Shown piece after piece: positions 1 through 9,046 of a stretch of 64,000 nucleotides of DNA. This DNA comes from Clostridium sp. (lineage in GTDB: Bacteria; Bacillota; Clostridia; Lachnospirales; Lachnospiraceae). The stretch's first letter is position 1. Each line of letters starts with the position of its first letter. Both the position numbers and the translations under genes were made by a program. The notes below the pieces were generated by a model that worked only from the letters and a program-made list of their open reading frames with translations, was not told where the DNA came from and searched no databases. The stretch is from contig JAETQD010000002.1 in the NCBI GenBank assembly GCA_021770825.1, positions 124,001 to 188,000 of the forward strand, read 5' to 3'.

Positions 1-9
1 GTTCTTTGT

Positions 10-1068
10 TTACCGGAACATTTCCGCGATCTGCCTGTCCATGACAGCCGTCACGCTGTCTCCCGCTTCATAGGCCTTGCACCATTCCACGGTCATATCA
101 ATGGCCTCCTTTACACCCCAGCGCGGATGCCAGCCAAAGGTACTTTTTAACTTGGAACAGTCTAATTTTAAGAAATTCGCCTCATGGGGACCTCCATCGC
201 TCTGGTTTATCCAGGAAAGCCCGTTTCCCCAGGATTCGCAGAACATGTCCACCAGTCTTCCCGTGGTCACACAGTCCTTATCATCGGGGCCCACATTGTA
301 ATAGCCGGAAAAGGCGATATCCTCATACTGGGCCTTCGCCACCATAAGATAGGCGGTAAGCGGCTCCAGCACATGCTGGTACGGCCTTGTGGAATGGGGA
401 TTCCGCACCACAATGGGCTGGCCTTTCATGGCTGCCCTGACACTGTCCGGCACAATCCTGTCGTTGGCGAAATCTCCGCCTCCGATCACGTTTCCGGCCC
501 GGCAGGTGGAAATAGCGCAGCGTCCGTCTGCAAAGAATGATTTTTTATAGCTGTGGGTCACAAGCTCGGAACAGGATTTGCTGTTGGAATAGGGATCATA
601 CCCGTCCAGGCGGTCTGTTTCCCGGTAGCCGTATTCCCACTCCATGTTCTCATATACCTTGTCCGTGGTCACGTTGAGCAGTGACTTGACGAAGGGGAAA
701 ATTCTGGCGCATTCCAGAATATTCACCGTACCCATGACATTGGTTTCATAGGTGTAAACCGGATCCTTATAGGAATCCCGTACAATGGGCTGGGCCGCCA
801 GATGAAGGATGATTTCCGCCTGGGATGCCTCCACGGCACACCGCAGATGGGGCAGATCTCTGATATCACCGATATCGGAATGGATTTTCCCCTCCAGGCC
901 CGCCATCTGAAACAGCGCCGGGTCTGTGGGCGGTGTCAGGGAATATCCCGTTACCTGGGCTCCCGCATTCACCAGAATCCGGCAGAGCCACGTCCCCTTA
1001 AAGCCCGTATGGCCCGTTACGAATACTTTCTTTCCTCTGTAAAACTCAAAAACCTCTTTTAAATTCAT
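10..1068 (-). CDS. rfbG: CDP-glucose 4,6-dehydratase
   Basis: This 352-residue protein is an extended short-chain dehydrogenase (SDR). It would convert CDP-D-glucose to CDP-4-keto-6-deoxy-D-glucose in the cytoplasm, the committed step to CDP-linked 3,6-dideoxyhexoses. The N-terminus carries the NAD(P)-binding glycine motif GHTGFKG (about residues 19-25). The catalytic Y-x3-K appears as YSNSK (about 160-164), and TTDKVYEN is typical of the sugar-nucleotide dehydratase branch. Length and start fit the family. It lies 30 nt downstream of rfbF, which makes its substrate, and is the last gene of the minus-strand operon inside the window. The next step (RfbH-like dehydrase or epimerase) would be off the left edge. 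Confidence 0.95.
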   Translation of the reverse strand: MNLKEVFEFYRGKKVFVTGHTGFKGTWLCRILVNAGAQVTGYSLTPPTDPALFQMAGLEGKIHSDIGDIRDLPHLRCAVEASQAEIILHLAAQPIVRDSYKDPVYTYETNVMGTVNILECARIFPFVKSLLNVTTDKVYENMEWEYGYRETDRLDGYDPYSNSKSCSELVTHSYKKSFFADGRCAISTCRAGNVIGGGDFANDRIVPDSVRAAMKGQPIVVRNPHSTRPYQHVLEPLTAYLMVAKAQYEDIAFSGYYNVGPDDKDCVTTGRLVDMFCESWGNGLSWINQSDGGPHEANFLKLDCSKLKSTFGWHPRWGVKEAIDMTVEWCKAYEAGDSVTAVMDRQIAEMFR

Positions 1069-1098
1069 GTCTTCACTCCCAGGCTTATGAGGCCCTTT

Positions 1099-1872
1099 CT
1101 ATTTCCAGATTTTCCACGGCGCATGGCCGGACTGCCACATTTCCTCAAGCTGCTGCCGCTCTCTCTGGGTATCCATACATTTCCAGAAGCCCTCGTGACG
1201 GTATGCCATCAGCTCTCCGTCCTTAGCCAGATTCCTTAAAGGCGCCTGCTCAAAAACCGTGGTATCTCCTTCGATATAATCGAAAACGCCGGGGTTCATC
1301 ACCATGTATCCGCCATTGATCAGGCTTCCGTCATCATCGTTTTTCTCCCGGAAGGCATTGATCTTTCCATCATCGTCCAAATCCAGTACGCCGAACCGCT
1401 GGCCGATGTTCACGGCTGTGATGGTGGCAATCTTTCCATGGGCTTTATGGAATTCCTCCAAAGCCTTTAAATCGATGTTTGCAAGGCCGTCACCGTAGGT
1501 CAGCATGAAGGGCTCGTCCCCCACATATTCCCGAATCCGTTTTACGCGGCCTCCGGTCATGGTATAAAGCCCTGTATCAATTAAGGTCACCTTCCAGGGC
1601 TCCGAATAATTGTTGTGGACCTTCATGCTGTTGTCGGATAAATCAAAGGTCACATCCGAGGTATGAAGGAAATAATCTGCAAAGAACTCCTTCACCACAT
1701 ACTGTTTATAGCCCAGGCAGATGACAAATTCATTATAGCCGAACTGGGAATAATATTTCATAATATGCCATAAAATCGGCTTTTCTCCGATTTCCACCAT
1801 GGGCTTCGGCTTTAAATGGCTCTCTTCGCTGATTCGTGTCCCGAATCCGCCTGCCAGAATTACTACTTTCAT
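1099..1872 (-). CDS. rfbF: glucose-1-phosphate cytidylyltransferase
   Basis: The 257-residue nucleotidyltransferase transfers CMP from CTP to glucose-1-phosphate, giving CDP-glucose. The N-terminal signature VVILAGGFGTRISEES (residues 3-18) is followed by KPKPMVEIG, the sugar-phosphate nucleotidyltransferase pattern. FMLTYGDGLANID (about 122-134) carries the metal-binding Asp, and the C-terminal FWKCMDTQRE is typical of RfbF. The length is normal. It sits 18 nt after the membrane protein gene and 30 nt before rfbG, so the three are probably co-transcribed. Together RfbF and RfbG point to a dideoxy- or deoxyhexose in the surface polymer. Confidence 0.96.
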   Translation of the reverse strand: MKVVILAGGFGTRISEESHLKPKPMVEIGEKPILWHIMKYYSQFGYNEFVICLGYKQYVVKEFFADYFLHTSDVTFDLSDNSMKVHNNYSEPWKVTLIDTGLYTMTGGRVKRIREYVGDEPFMLTYGDGLANIDLKALEEFHKAHGKIATITAVNIGQRFGVLDLDDDGKINAFREKNDDDGSLINGGYMVMNPGVFDYIEGDTTVFEQAPLRNLAKDGELMAYRHEGFWKCMDTQRERQQLEEMWQSGHAPWKIWK

Positions 1873-1890
1873 GGTTTCTCTTTCCTTTCT

Positions 1891-3387
1891 CTATTGCATG
1901 AGTGCCTCTGAGGCGCTGTTGGGTCCGAAAATATTCCAATGATTTTCTTTTAATATGGTCAGTGCTTCCTTGATGCCGTCATTCTGGTACTCCAAAAGGA
2001 ATTTTAGTTCATCCTCTGTCACATCCTCGTAGTTTAAAAGAACCGGCACCTTCAGCTCATTGCTGTACTTGCGGTGATGGCAGAAGTCCAGCTCCTCCAC
2101 CGTGGTGGCGACATTTCCCGCCACAAATACCACAGCCACCGCAATCATGATGGTATGCACTCTCTTTTCCCATTTCTTTTCGGACGGCTTTTCCTTCTTC
2201 ATTTTTGAGACAAGGGCAAAGGTAAGAAAGATTCCGATGATTCCCACCTGGAACTGGAGCGCATAGCGGGAGCTCATCCCGTAGGTATCGTTCATGAAAA
2301 TCCAGCGGTTTAACAGAACGATCATATGATTCATTCCGCCGCCTGCCAAAAGCATCAGCGGCAGAATGGTTTCCTCAGCAATTTTATAGTAGAAATTCAT
2401 CCACACAGCCAGCAGATAGGCCAAAATCACCAGAAAGCCCACCAGGCACCAGACTTTTCCCTGGAAATCTCCCATACGCCTGTTGATCATCTCCACGCCG
2501 AACACCATGGAGGCAAAGGACTTGAGGAAGAATTTCACAAAGAATTTCGGTGCGGCAAGGAAGCTGGAAAGCAGCGGTTCCTGCACGGCCCCTGCATATT
2601 CGTATTCCGCCTTGGAATTACTCCAGAGGTAAGCTAAAAGAGGCCAGATCGTCATACAGAGAAGAAGAGCAATCTGTTTTCCGTTCAGGCGGGAAAGGCG
2701 CTTATCAAAGATTCCCACAGCGCCGGATTTTTCATCCATGTTCAGCTTCTTTTTGTCCTGTCTTATTATAATTTTATTTCTGATATGGATAAACAGATAG
2801 GCCAAAACCAGTGTCATGGTGTAGATGGCACAATAGGGCCCTGACACGCCGATGGTGATAAGGGCTGGCAGGACACATAAAATCCATATTTCCCGTTTGC
2901 TTTTCGGTACCTTCGATTTCTCGCTGTAAATCCGGTCCACAATCAGGTAGTTAAAGAAGAAACAGGCAAAGGCAAAGAAATGAATCCAGCCGGTGCCGTT
3001 ATAGAGCATCTCCCACTTATTGAGGCTGAACATCACAACCATCATGGCTGCATACCAGCCCAGTCCGATCTGTTTTTTGTAGCTGTATGAGGCGATGCAC
3101 ATGGCCGAAAGGCCAAAGCTTAAAATGCCCATAACCCGGTCATAGGTCACACTGTATCCGAAGAGCTTCACATTGATAATCCGGCTCACATAGTTGAGCG
3201 GGATTCTCGTCAGCAGATCCGGCACGAAAAATGTCTGCGGATTCCACACATCCGGCAGGTAGGAATTAATCAGGCGGATGTAATCGGAATAGACCAAGTC
3301 AATTGCGGCCTTATGAATATATATCAGATAAAACAGGACGCCAAGGACAGGCAGTGCCATATAACAGTACTTTTTGTGCTTTTTCAT
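1891..3387 (-). CDS. polytopic membrane protein of the surface polysaccharide operon
   Basis: I do not recognise a specific family. I chose the ATG at 3387 (MKKHKKYC...) because GGAGGG lies 5 nt upstream; a longer reading frame starts at 3417 without a good ribosome binding site. The 498-residue product has an N-terminal TM, an extracytoplasmic stretch with SDYIRLINSYLPDVW (about 33-47), then roughly ten hydrophobic segments and a hydrophilic C-terminus ending in EALMQ. This layout resembles GT-C-fold glycosyltransferases or polymer-processing membrane proteins, as does the product of 4553-6460. Its place between glycopolymer genes suggests assembly or modification of the polymer. That role is inference. 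Confidence 0.75.
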   Translation of the reverse strand: MKKHKKYCYMALPVLGVLFYLIYIHKAAIDLVYSDYIRLINSYLPDVWNPQTFFVPDLLTRIPLNYVSRIINVKLFGYSVTYDRVMGILSFGLSAMCIASYSYKKQIGLGWYAAMMVVMFSLNKWEMLYNGTGWIHFFAFACFFFNYLIVDRIYSEKSKVPKSKREIWILCVLPALITIGVSGPYCAIYTMTLVLAYLFIHIRNKIIIRQDKKKLNMDEKSGAVGIFDKRLSRLNGKQIALLLCMTIWPLLAYLWSNSKAEYEYAGAVQEPLLSSFLAAPKFFVKFFLKSFASMVFGVEMINRRMGDFQGKVWCLVGFLVILAYLLAVWMNFYYKIAEETILPLMLLAGGGMNHMIVLLNRWIFMNDTYGMSSRYALQFQVGIIGIFLTFALVSKMKKEKPSEKKWEKRVHTIMIAVAVVFVAGNVATTVEELDFCHHRKYSNELKVPVLLNYEDVTEDELKFLLEYQNDGIKEALTILKENHWNIFGPNSASEALMQ

Positions 3388-3445
3388 CAGTTCCCTCCAG
3401 GACAACAGTATTTGCAATCAGTATAGCAGATTTTACCGGCTTTTT

Positions 3446-4537
3446 CTACCCTTTTGCGGCCTCCGTTACTGCCGCTGCTGTCCCTTGGGCCGGCTGCGCC
3501 TGGCCGGATGGCCGTCTGCGTCTCGGGCGGCGTCTGCGGGGGCGCTTTTTCGCGGCGGATTCGGGCGCTTCCTGCGCCGATGGCTGCGGTATCTCTGTTT
3601 GCTGGACGGGAGTTTTTTGAGTTTTCCCGGCGTTTTGGCCGGCTCCGGTTTGTTTCTTTGCGCCAGCCCGGTTTCCGCTTTCTTTTCCGTTTGCCGTTTT
3701 TCCCGTTCCGGCTGCCTTCTTCTTTTCTCCCTTTTCTTTGGAGACGTTCTGTTTCGTTTCCTGCTTCCCGCTCTTCTTACTTTCTCCGTTCTGAGGCACA
3801 TCTTTCTTTTTTACACTCTGTGCCGTTGTGCCGGACTTTCCGTCCTGGGGATTCTTTTCCTTCTGCGTTCCTTTCCCGTTTCCCTGGACATTGTTCTTTT
3901 TGCCGCTCTGCTTTCCGGGATTCTGTCCTTTTCTTTCTCCCTGCTTCTCCGGCTGTCTCCCGCTGTCTCTTTTTCTCTCCTTTATGCTGTCCCTCTTCTG
4001 GTTCTGCCTTCTCAGATGAACCGGGTGCTTTTCCGATACAATCTTTAAAATATCTTCCAGGTAGTTATACTGGTTCCAGGCATCTTCCTTGGACGTAAAG
4101 TTCTCATGAACTGCCTTGTTTCCAATGAGCCGCACCTCATTGATCTCCCATTTTGCCACCCGGTCCAGATACCCGTTCTCATCCAGCCACCAGGTAAACT
4201 GCTGATGGGTCATGACCCGGTTTCTTCTCTGTCTTCCCCGGCGTCCGCTGCTCTTCTCCTGGCTGCTCTTTGCGTTTGCCACCGCCTGGGCCGTATTATC
4301 CAGGTGAATTCCATTATTCTCCGCAACCAGCTTAAAAAGCAGCTCCAGATTCTGGCGCCCCTTCACCATAGCCGCATTATATTCCCCGCGGCGCAGCCAT
4401 TGCTTCTCTTTTTTAAGCTCCCGCTTTACAGGGCTTAAATAGGCTGTCCGCCTGATATAATGCAGAACCGCCGCCAGAAGTGCCATACAGACAGCTCCCG
4501 CTGCAAACCAGAGGACTATATTTAATTGTCCATCCAT
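3446..4537 (-). CDS. membrane-anchored HEPN/DUF4145-like protein with long basic tail
   Basis: The ATG at 4537 is preceded by GAGGAG. The 363-residue protein has one N-terminal TM (about residues 6-28). A helical domain follows (about 45-170) with MVKGRQNLELLFKLVAENNG and RLIGNKAVHE at 136-145, which resembles the R-x(4-6)-H core of HEPN/DUF4145 proteins. Residues about 175-363 are low complexity, rich in Lys, Gln, Gly and Ser, ending in an arginine block (RPRRRRPRRRRP) and an Ala/Gln tail. The tail should be disordered and strongly cationic, suited to binding nucleic acid or an anionic wall polymer. The complementary strand has long open frames here only because of the skewed codons. Function is unknown. 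Confidence 0.7.
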   Translation of the reverse strand: MDGQLNIVLWFAAGAVCMALLAAVLHYIRRTAYLSPVKRELKKEKQWLRRGEYNAAMVKGRQNLELLFKLVAENNGIHLDNTAQAVANAKSSQEKSSGRRGRQRRNRVMTHQQFTWWLDENGYLDRVAKWEINEVRLIGNKAVHENFTSKEDAWNQYNYLEDILKIVSEKHPVHLRRQNQKRDSIKERKRDSGRQPEKQGERKGQNPGKQSGKKNNVQGNGKGTQKEKNPQDGKSGTTAQSVKKKDVPQNGESKKSGKQETKQNVSKEKGEKKKAAGTGKTANGKESGNRAGAKKQTGAGQNAGKTQKTPVQQTEIPQPSAQEAPESAAKKRPRRRRPRRRRPSGQAQPAQGTAAAVTEAAKG

Positions 4538-4552
4538 TTATTTTCTCCTCAC

Positions 4553-6460
4553 TTATTCTTCTTTAATTGTCACAACCATTGCAAGATTTTCCTCGCCTCT
4601 CTTCTCCTGGGCGTTGGCCACATAGAAATTGCAGGAGAATTCCAGGGATACCATCTGATACGGCGCTGACGGAATCTCATAAACCATATAATTATCCGTA
4701 AATACCAGATCGGGCATCCGCTTTCCATTGACCCGAATCTGACAAACCTGGTCTCCCGTAACCGTTCCCGGATAATAGCAGCCCAGGGTCACCGTATCCC
4801 TGTCCCCGTTCATAAAGACGATTTTTGCATGTTCATCAATCCAGTTGTCGTCATAGCTTCCGTACGCCCGGTTGATTCTCTGCTTTTTCACAAACTCTGT
4901 CACATCCTGGAACGCGTTATTGTCCGGGTCCTCGCTCAGAATGACCATATCATCGGTGATTTCCTTGAAGTCGAAATCACTGTCGATGAACTGGATTTTC
5001 GTGTTTTTTCCCTTCTTCTCCTTATCGTAGACCTTCAGAAACGTCTCAGCGGTAAATTCACTCATATCATAAGTATTCCCAATAATATAAACCTGCTTAT
5101 CAAAAATTTCCTCTCCGTACTTTCCATACGTTTCTTCCGCCAGAGAGTTATGCCGCATCTGGTTGGGCCACAAATACAAGTTGTCCCAGTGGCTTCTGTA
5201 ATAGGTCTCCACCGGGAACAGAAGTCCCACATAAAGAAATACCAGAATTCCTGCCTTCCCCATGATGGAAGACATATAAGCAAGAAGCAGAAGGGCTGCC
5301 CCGTACACCACGTATACCCACCGCATCTCCACGCGGATGGTCACGCTGGAAGAGCCGATACACAGGGCGATAAATGCCAGAAACAGCACCAGCACCTTAA
5401 GATGAACCAAAACCATTCCACGGTCGCGGAACATGCATACCAAAAAGGCCAGCACAGCCACAGCCAGCACCACATTGGTTCCCAGAATCAGCATCCGGAT
5501 ATTCCACGGGGATTCTCCATAGGTCTGGATGCAGAGATAGTCCGGCCCGCTGTTTCTCCCAAACACAAATGCCACCTGCTCCCAGGCATGTCCAATGGCA
5601 TCTGCCAGCTTAAAGGTGTCCGCCACATCGGTTCCCCCGGTCCCGGCCGGAGCTAAGGATCCAATGGTGAGCAGGCGAATCACCTGAATCAGACCGAAAA
5701 GGCCTGCACTCAGAAGAAACAGGGCCCACTTGGGAACCGCGTGGTCCGCCTGTTCTCTTCTCCGGCTCTTTCTGGCGCGCTTTCTTCCCCTGGAGCCCGG
5801 CCGTTCCTGTTCTTCCTCAAACTCCTCGTCCGCCTCCATGGAAAATCTCTCTTTTGCGCCGAACACCAGTCCCAGAACAAGCACCGGAAGCAGCACCATG
5901 TACCGCTCATGAATAAAGCTGGCCAGAAAATACAGCAGATTGGCCATCAAAAAGGCCCCTGTGTCCTTTCCATTCACATACCGATACAGAAAATAAAGGA
6001 TTCCCAAAGCGGCCCAGAGCCCCAGACTCTCCATAAGTCCGTAAAACTGCCCGATCTGATAATAGCTCATCCGTGAAAGCAGATAAGCTGCTGCCGCCGC
6101 CAGACTCACCAGCTTTCTTTTACTCATCCGGACTGCCATACAGTAGATGGAAAAGGCAATCAGGCTGTTGAGTATGATGTTAAAGGGCACCATCCATGTC
6201 ACATGATTCCCCAGAAAGAAAAGCTCCAGCCAGGAAGCCAGATAAAAAATAAAACGGAATCTGGTACTTCCAATGGGAAACACGAATTCCCGGAAAGACT
6301 GTTCCCCATAACAGGACCACAGGTACAGATCATCCATATACAGGCCCTTGATCTCCACCCCCTGATTGATAAAAAAGCCAAAGCCCAGCAGAAAGGCAAA
6401 AATCAAGAGACCTTCCTTTCTTCTGTCAAATTCTTCTGCAACTCTGTCATGTAACTCCAT
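4553..6460 (-). CDS. large polytopic membrane protein, possible GT-C-type glycosyltransferase
   Basis: The 635-residue protein starts at MELHDRVAEE. It has a first TM at about 18-34, an external loop with MDDLYLWSCYG (an Asp-Asp motif after TM1, as in GT-C glycosyltransferases), about ten further TM segments, and a soluble C-terminal domain of some 180 residues ending EENLAMVVTIKEE. A charged cytoplasmic insert (about 205-240, EEQERP...RKSRRREQ) interrupts the TM region. It overlaps nothing and ends 15 nt before the HEPN-like gene. The family is not identified. Transfer of sugars from a lipid carrier to a surface polymer is a reasonable inference from fold and neighbours. Confidence 0.75.
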   Translation of the reverse strand: MELHDRVAEEFDRRKEGLLIFAFLLGFGFFINQGVEIKGLYMDDLYLWSCYGEQSFREFVFPIGSTRFRFIFYLASWLELFFLGNHVTWMVPFNIILNSLIAFSIYCMAVRMSKRKLVSLAAAAAYLLSRMSYYQIGQFYGLMESLGLWAALGILYFLYRYVNGKDTGAFLMANLLYFLASFIHERYMVLLPVLVLGLVFGAKERFSMEADEEFEEEQERPGSRGRKRARKSRRREQADHAVPKWALFLLSAGLFGLIQVIRLLTIGSLAPAGTGGTDVADTFKLADAIGHAWEQVAFVFGRNSGPDYLCIQTYGESPWNIRMLILGTNVVLAVAVLAFLVCMFRDRGMVLVHLKVLVLFLAFIALCIGSSSVTIRVEMRWVYVVYGAALLLLAYMSSIMGKAGILVFLYVGLLFPVETYYRSHWDNLYLWPNQMRHNSLAEETYGKYGEEIFDKQVYIIGNTYDMSEFTAETFLKVYDKEKKGKNTKIQFIDSDFDFKEITDDMVILSEDPDNNAFQDVTEFVKKQRINRAYGSYDDNWIDEHAKIVFMNGDRDTVTLGCYYPGTVTGDQVCQIRVNGKRMPDLVFTDNYMVYEIPSAPYQMVSLEFSCNFYVANAQEKRGEENLAMVVTIKEE

Positions 6461-6516
6461 TGGTATTTTCCCCTTATAACGGTTTCTGCGGCTGTTTCCC
6501 CGATGTGTTTTGTTTT

Positions 6517-8322
6517 CTATTTTCCGAATATTTCATGATACTGGAGAATATGAAACTTTCGGATGTCGGGAATCGCATCCAGATTTTTCATCTCCACAAT
6601 ACCGGAAAAGGTTCCATCCCGGGTTAAAACTCCCATGGAATGGACTGCCTGGAACTTCTTTTGCAGCGCCTCGGCCGCTGCCCGTTTCCCGGTGAGAAGA
6701 ATCCCGGCTTCCTTAAGGACCTGGTTTCCCAGCATGAATGCGCTCATGTCCCGGCTTTCTCCTGTTTCCCTGTCATAATTGGACCAGATCAGATACGGAG
6801 TCACAAAAGAATTGAGTTTCATGGCGTCCGGCACTTCACTCCACCTCATTCCATAAAGCTCCTCGAAAAGTTCTGTCTCCACGCTGGGCTGATGGTCCCC
6901 AAACAGCACCACCAGCACGGGCTCCGTCCGCCCCTCCAGATACCGAAGCAAATATTCCAGGGCCTCATCGGACATTTTCATAAGGGTCAGATACTGGTCT
7001 GCCTTGGGATACTGGCCCATACAGTCTCTTCCATTGACCGAACTCACATGGACCGAGGCCTCCAGCCCCTCCACCTCATATCCGCCATGGTTCTGCATGG
7101 TCACATTGAATATGAAAAGCTTTTCTCCCGGCTTCTTTTCCTCCAGAAGCCGGATGATTCCATCGTAATCTGACCGGTCACTCATGTAGCCCCTGGGCTT
7201 CCAGAGTGAAAATCCCTGCTTTGGATCCTCATAATATTCCTGGTCCAGAAATTCGTCAAACCCCAGATTTTCATAGGCCCTCGTTCTGTTCCAGTTGTAG
7301 CCCGGGTATGGATGCATGGCCACGGTCCGGTATCCATGGCTTCCCAGATCGGCCGCCAGGGAGCTGTCGTTGGGCTTTGTGAAAAACTGGTAAGGGATAC
7401 TTCCCTGCGGAACAAAGGCGCAGGAATTTCCTGTCAGGAATTCATATTCGCTGTTGGCCGTCATGGCACCGAAAACAGGAACATAAAGCTTTCCCTTTTG
7501 GGTATTTCCGGACAGGCTGTCAAAATAGGAAAGAAACTCCCCGTCTGTCTCAAAGGAGTGCCCGGCATTTAACCCGTTATAAATCCGCAGATCAGAAAAG
7601 CTTTCATTCATAATACAGATAATCACTTCCGGGTTTACTTCCCCGGCGGCGGACTCTGCATTTTCGATTTCCGAAAATTCATGCTCCAGCTCCTTCACTG
7701 CACTTTCCCCGTATCCCAGGGGCCTGGCCGGAAACAGATTTTTAAGGGAGAGCACCGTTGACAGCAAAAATCCCTCTTTTTCAAAGCTCACAATGGGGTC
7801 CCACATGTGTACATCCAGCCCCAGAGCAGGGGAAAGTCCCCCAAACAGCAAAGCTCCGAACGCAAGCACCGAGCCTGCCCACAAGCTTTTGGGGCCGAAA
7901 AATGACCCTTTCTTTTTCTCAATGGTCAACGGCCGCTTCCAGGCAAAAAATCCCGCCGCCAAAGCCGCCAGAAAGGTTATCACCAGCCTTGGCGTGATGA
8001 CATAATTATAGTTGGCCGACACGGTCATTGCCGTCCGAAGCGCCAGCACATCCCAGATCATAATGGGGCGTTCCCGGAAGCTGATCACAAAATATTCCCC
8101 GGCTGCCAGAGCATACAAAAGAAGATTCAACACCGGCCAGCCATATTTTGCGGACCCGAAAATCACCAAAACACCAGCATAAAGAAGATAGTAAACTGCC
8201 AGATTCAAAAGAATCCCAGGGACAGTCATGTATTTCAGGTTCCCCGTCACACTCTCGGCGATAAGAACCATAAAAAACGGAATCAGAAGGCACGGAATTT
8301 TTGCGCCTTTCTTACTTTTCAT
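6517..8322 (-). CDS. LTA synthase family protein (sulfatase-fold phosphoglycerol transferase)
   Basis: The 601-residue protein has five N-terminal TM segments (about 10-170) and a large extracellular sulfatase/alkaline-phosphatase-fold domain. IICIMNESFSDL (about 229-240) provides the metal-binding Glu, TANSEYEFLTG (about 291-301) matches the region of the catalytic threonine, and VVLFGDHQPSV (about 465-475) gives the Asp-His metal pair. The family moves phosphoglycerol (or a related alditol-phosphate) from phosphatidylglycerol onto lipid-anchored or wall polymers. GGAGG precedes the ATG. The start overlaps the end of the isomerase gene by 11 nt, indicating translational coupling. Context points to a decorated, lipid-linked surface glycopolymer. 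Confidence 0.9.
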   Translation of the reverse strand: MKSKKGAKIPCLLIPFFMVLIAESVTGNLKYMTVPGILLNLAVYYLLYAGVLVIFGSAKYGWPVLNLLLYALAAGEYFVISFRERPIMIWDVLALRTAMTVSANYNYVITPRLVITFLAALAAGFFAWKRPLTIEKKKGSFFGPKSLWAGSVLAFGALLFGGLSPALGLDVHMWDPIVSFEKEGFLLSTVLSLKNLFPARPLGYGESAVKELEHEFSEIENAESAAGEVNPEVIICIMNESFSDLRIYNGLNAGHSFETDGEFLSYFDSLSGNTQKGKLYVPVFGAMTANSEYEFLTGNSCAFVPQGSIPYQFFTKPNDSSLAADLGSHGYRTVAMHPYPGYNWNRTRAYENLGFDEFLDQEYYEDPKQGFSLWKPRGYMSDRSDYDGIIRLLEEKKPGEKLFIFNVTMQNHGGYEVEGLEASVHVSSVNGRDCMGQYPKADQYLTLMKMSDEALEYLLRYLEGRTEPVLVVLFGDHQPSVETELFEELYGMRWSEVPDAMKLNSFVTPYLIWSNYDRETGESRDMSAFMLGNQVLKEAGILLTGKRAAAEALQKKFQAVHSMGVLTRDGTFSGIVEMKNLDAIPDIRKFHILQYHEIFGK

Positions 8323-8938
8323 AGAACCTTTCCTCCAACATCAGGCACAGAGCATGATAAATTGGAAGGTGGAGCTCCTGAATTTTATAGGTTTCCTTCT
8401 CCGGAACGATAATGGCGGCGTCTGCAATTTTTGCCAGTTTTCCGCCGTCCTTTCCCGTAAGTCCAAGAACCTTCATTCCCTTGGCCTTTGCGGTCACTGC
8501 CGCATACATTACATTTTCTGCATTTCCCGAGGTGCTGATTCCAAGAAACACGTCCTTGGAAACCCCATATCCGTTTACCTGCTGAGCATAGGACAGGGTC
8601 CCATCCACGTCATTGGCAAAGGCTGAGGACAGAGCCGCATGGTTGGTCAGGGCAATCGCCGGAAGTCCTCCCTGGAGCTTTTCTGCCAGCTCGGATCCAC
8701 GTTCGGGATCTGTTTCCATCAGCGCCTTTTTCATTTCCTCTGACAGGGGGCGGCGTTTTACAAACCCCTTCATCAGCTCTCCCACAATATGCTCTGAGTC
8801 GGCTGCACTTCCTCCGTTTCCTGCAATCAGAAGCTTTCCGCCATCCTCATAGCACGCCTCCAGTATCTCATACGCCGCCTGGATGCTGTCCTTTACAGAC
8901 TCTAACACCGGGTAGCGTTTTATCAGTTCATTCAGCAT
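8312..8938 (-). CDS. SIS-domain sugar-phosphate isomerase, GmhA-like
   Basis: The 208-residue protein has a single SIS domain: LLIAGNGGSAADSEHIVGEL (about 36-55) and LGISTSGNAENVM (about 132-144) form the phosphosugar-binding loops, and the C-terminal helix ends EERFYEK. It resembles GmhA, which converts sedoheptulose-7-phosphate to D-glycero-manno-heptose-7-phosphate, more than the DnaA-binding DiaA branch, because of its polysaccharide operon. The remaining heptose genes (gmhB, hddA, hddC) are not in the window, so heptose synthesis is not proven. AGGAG lies upstream of the ATG. It is the first gene I can place in the minus-strand glycopolymer operon. Confidence 0.85.
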   Translation of the reverse strand: MLNELIKRYPVLESVKDSIQAAYEILEACYEDGGKLLIAGNGGSAADSEHIVGELMKGFVKRRPLSEEMKKALMETDPERGSELAEKLQGGLPAIALTNHAALSSAFANDVDGTLSYAQQVNGYGVSKDVFLGISTSGNAENVMYAAVTAKAKGMKVLGLTGKDGGKLAKIADAAIIVPEKETYKIQELHLPIYHALCLMLEERFYEK

Positions 8939-9046
8939 ATGGTTCCACTCCTTTTCCTGTCGCTATCCATTTTAACACATCCGCTTCTGTCTTTCCACAT
9001 GCTTTTCTTCTTTCTTATTGGTTTTCCACCATGTTCCGGCCTTTTA

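Noticed and set aside
3374-4098. Long plus-strand open frames with Phe/Leu/Ser-rich or Arg-rich products
   Set aside because: They are antisense to the low-complexity Lys/Gln tail of the minus-strand gene at 3446-4537. Skewed codons remove stops, and there is no ribosome binding site or family similarity.
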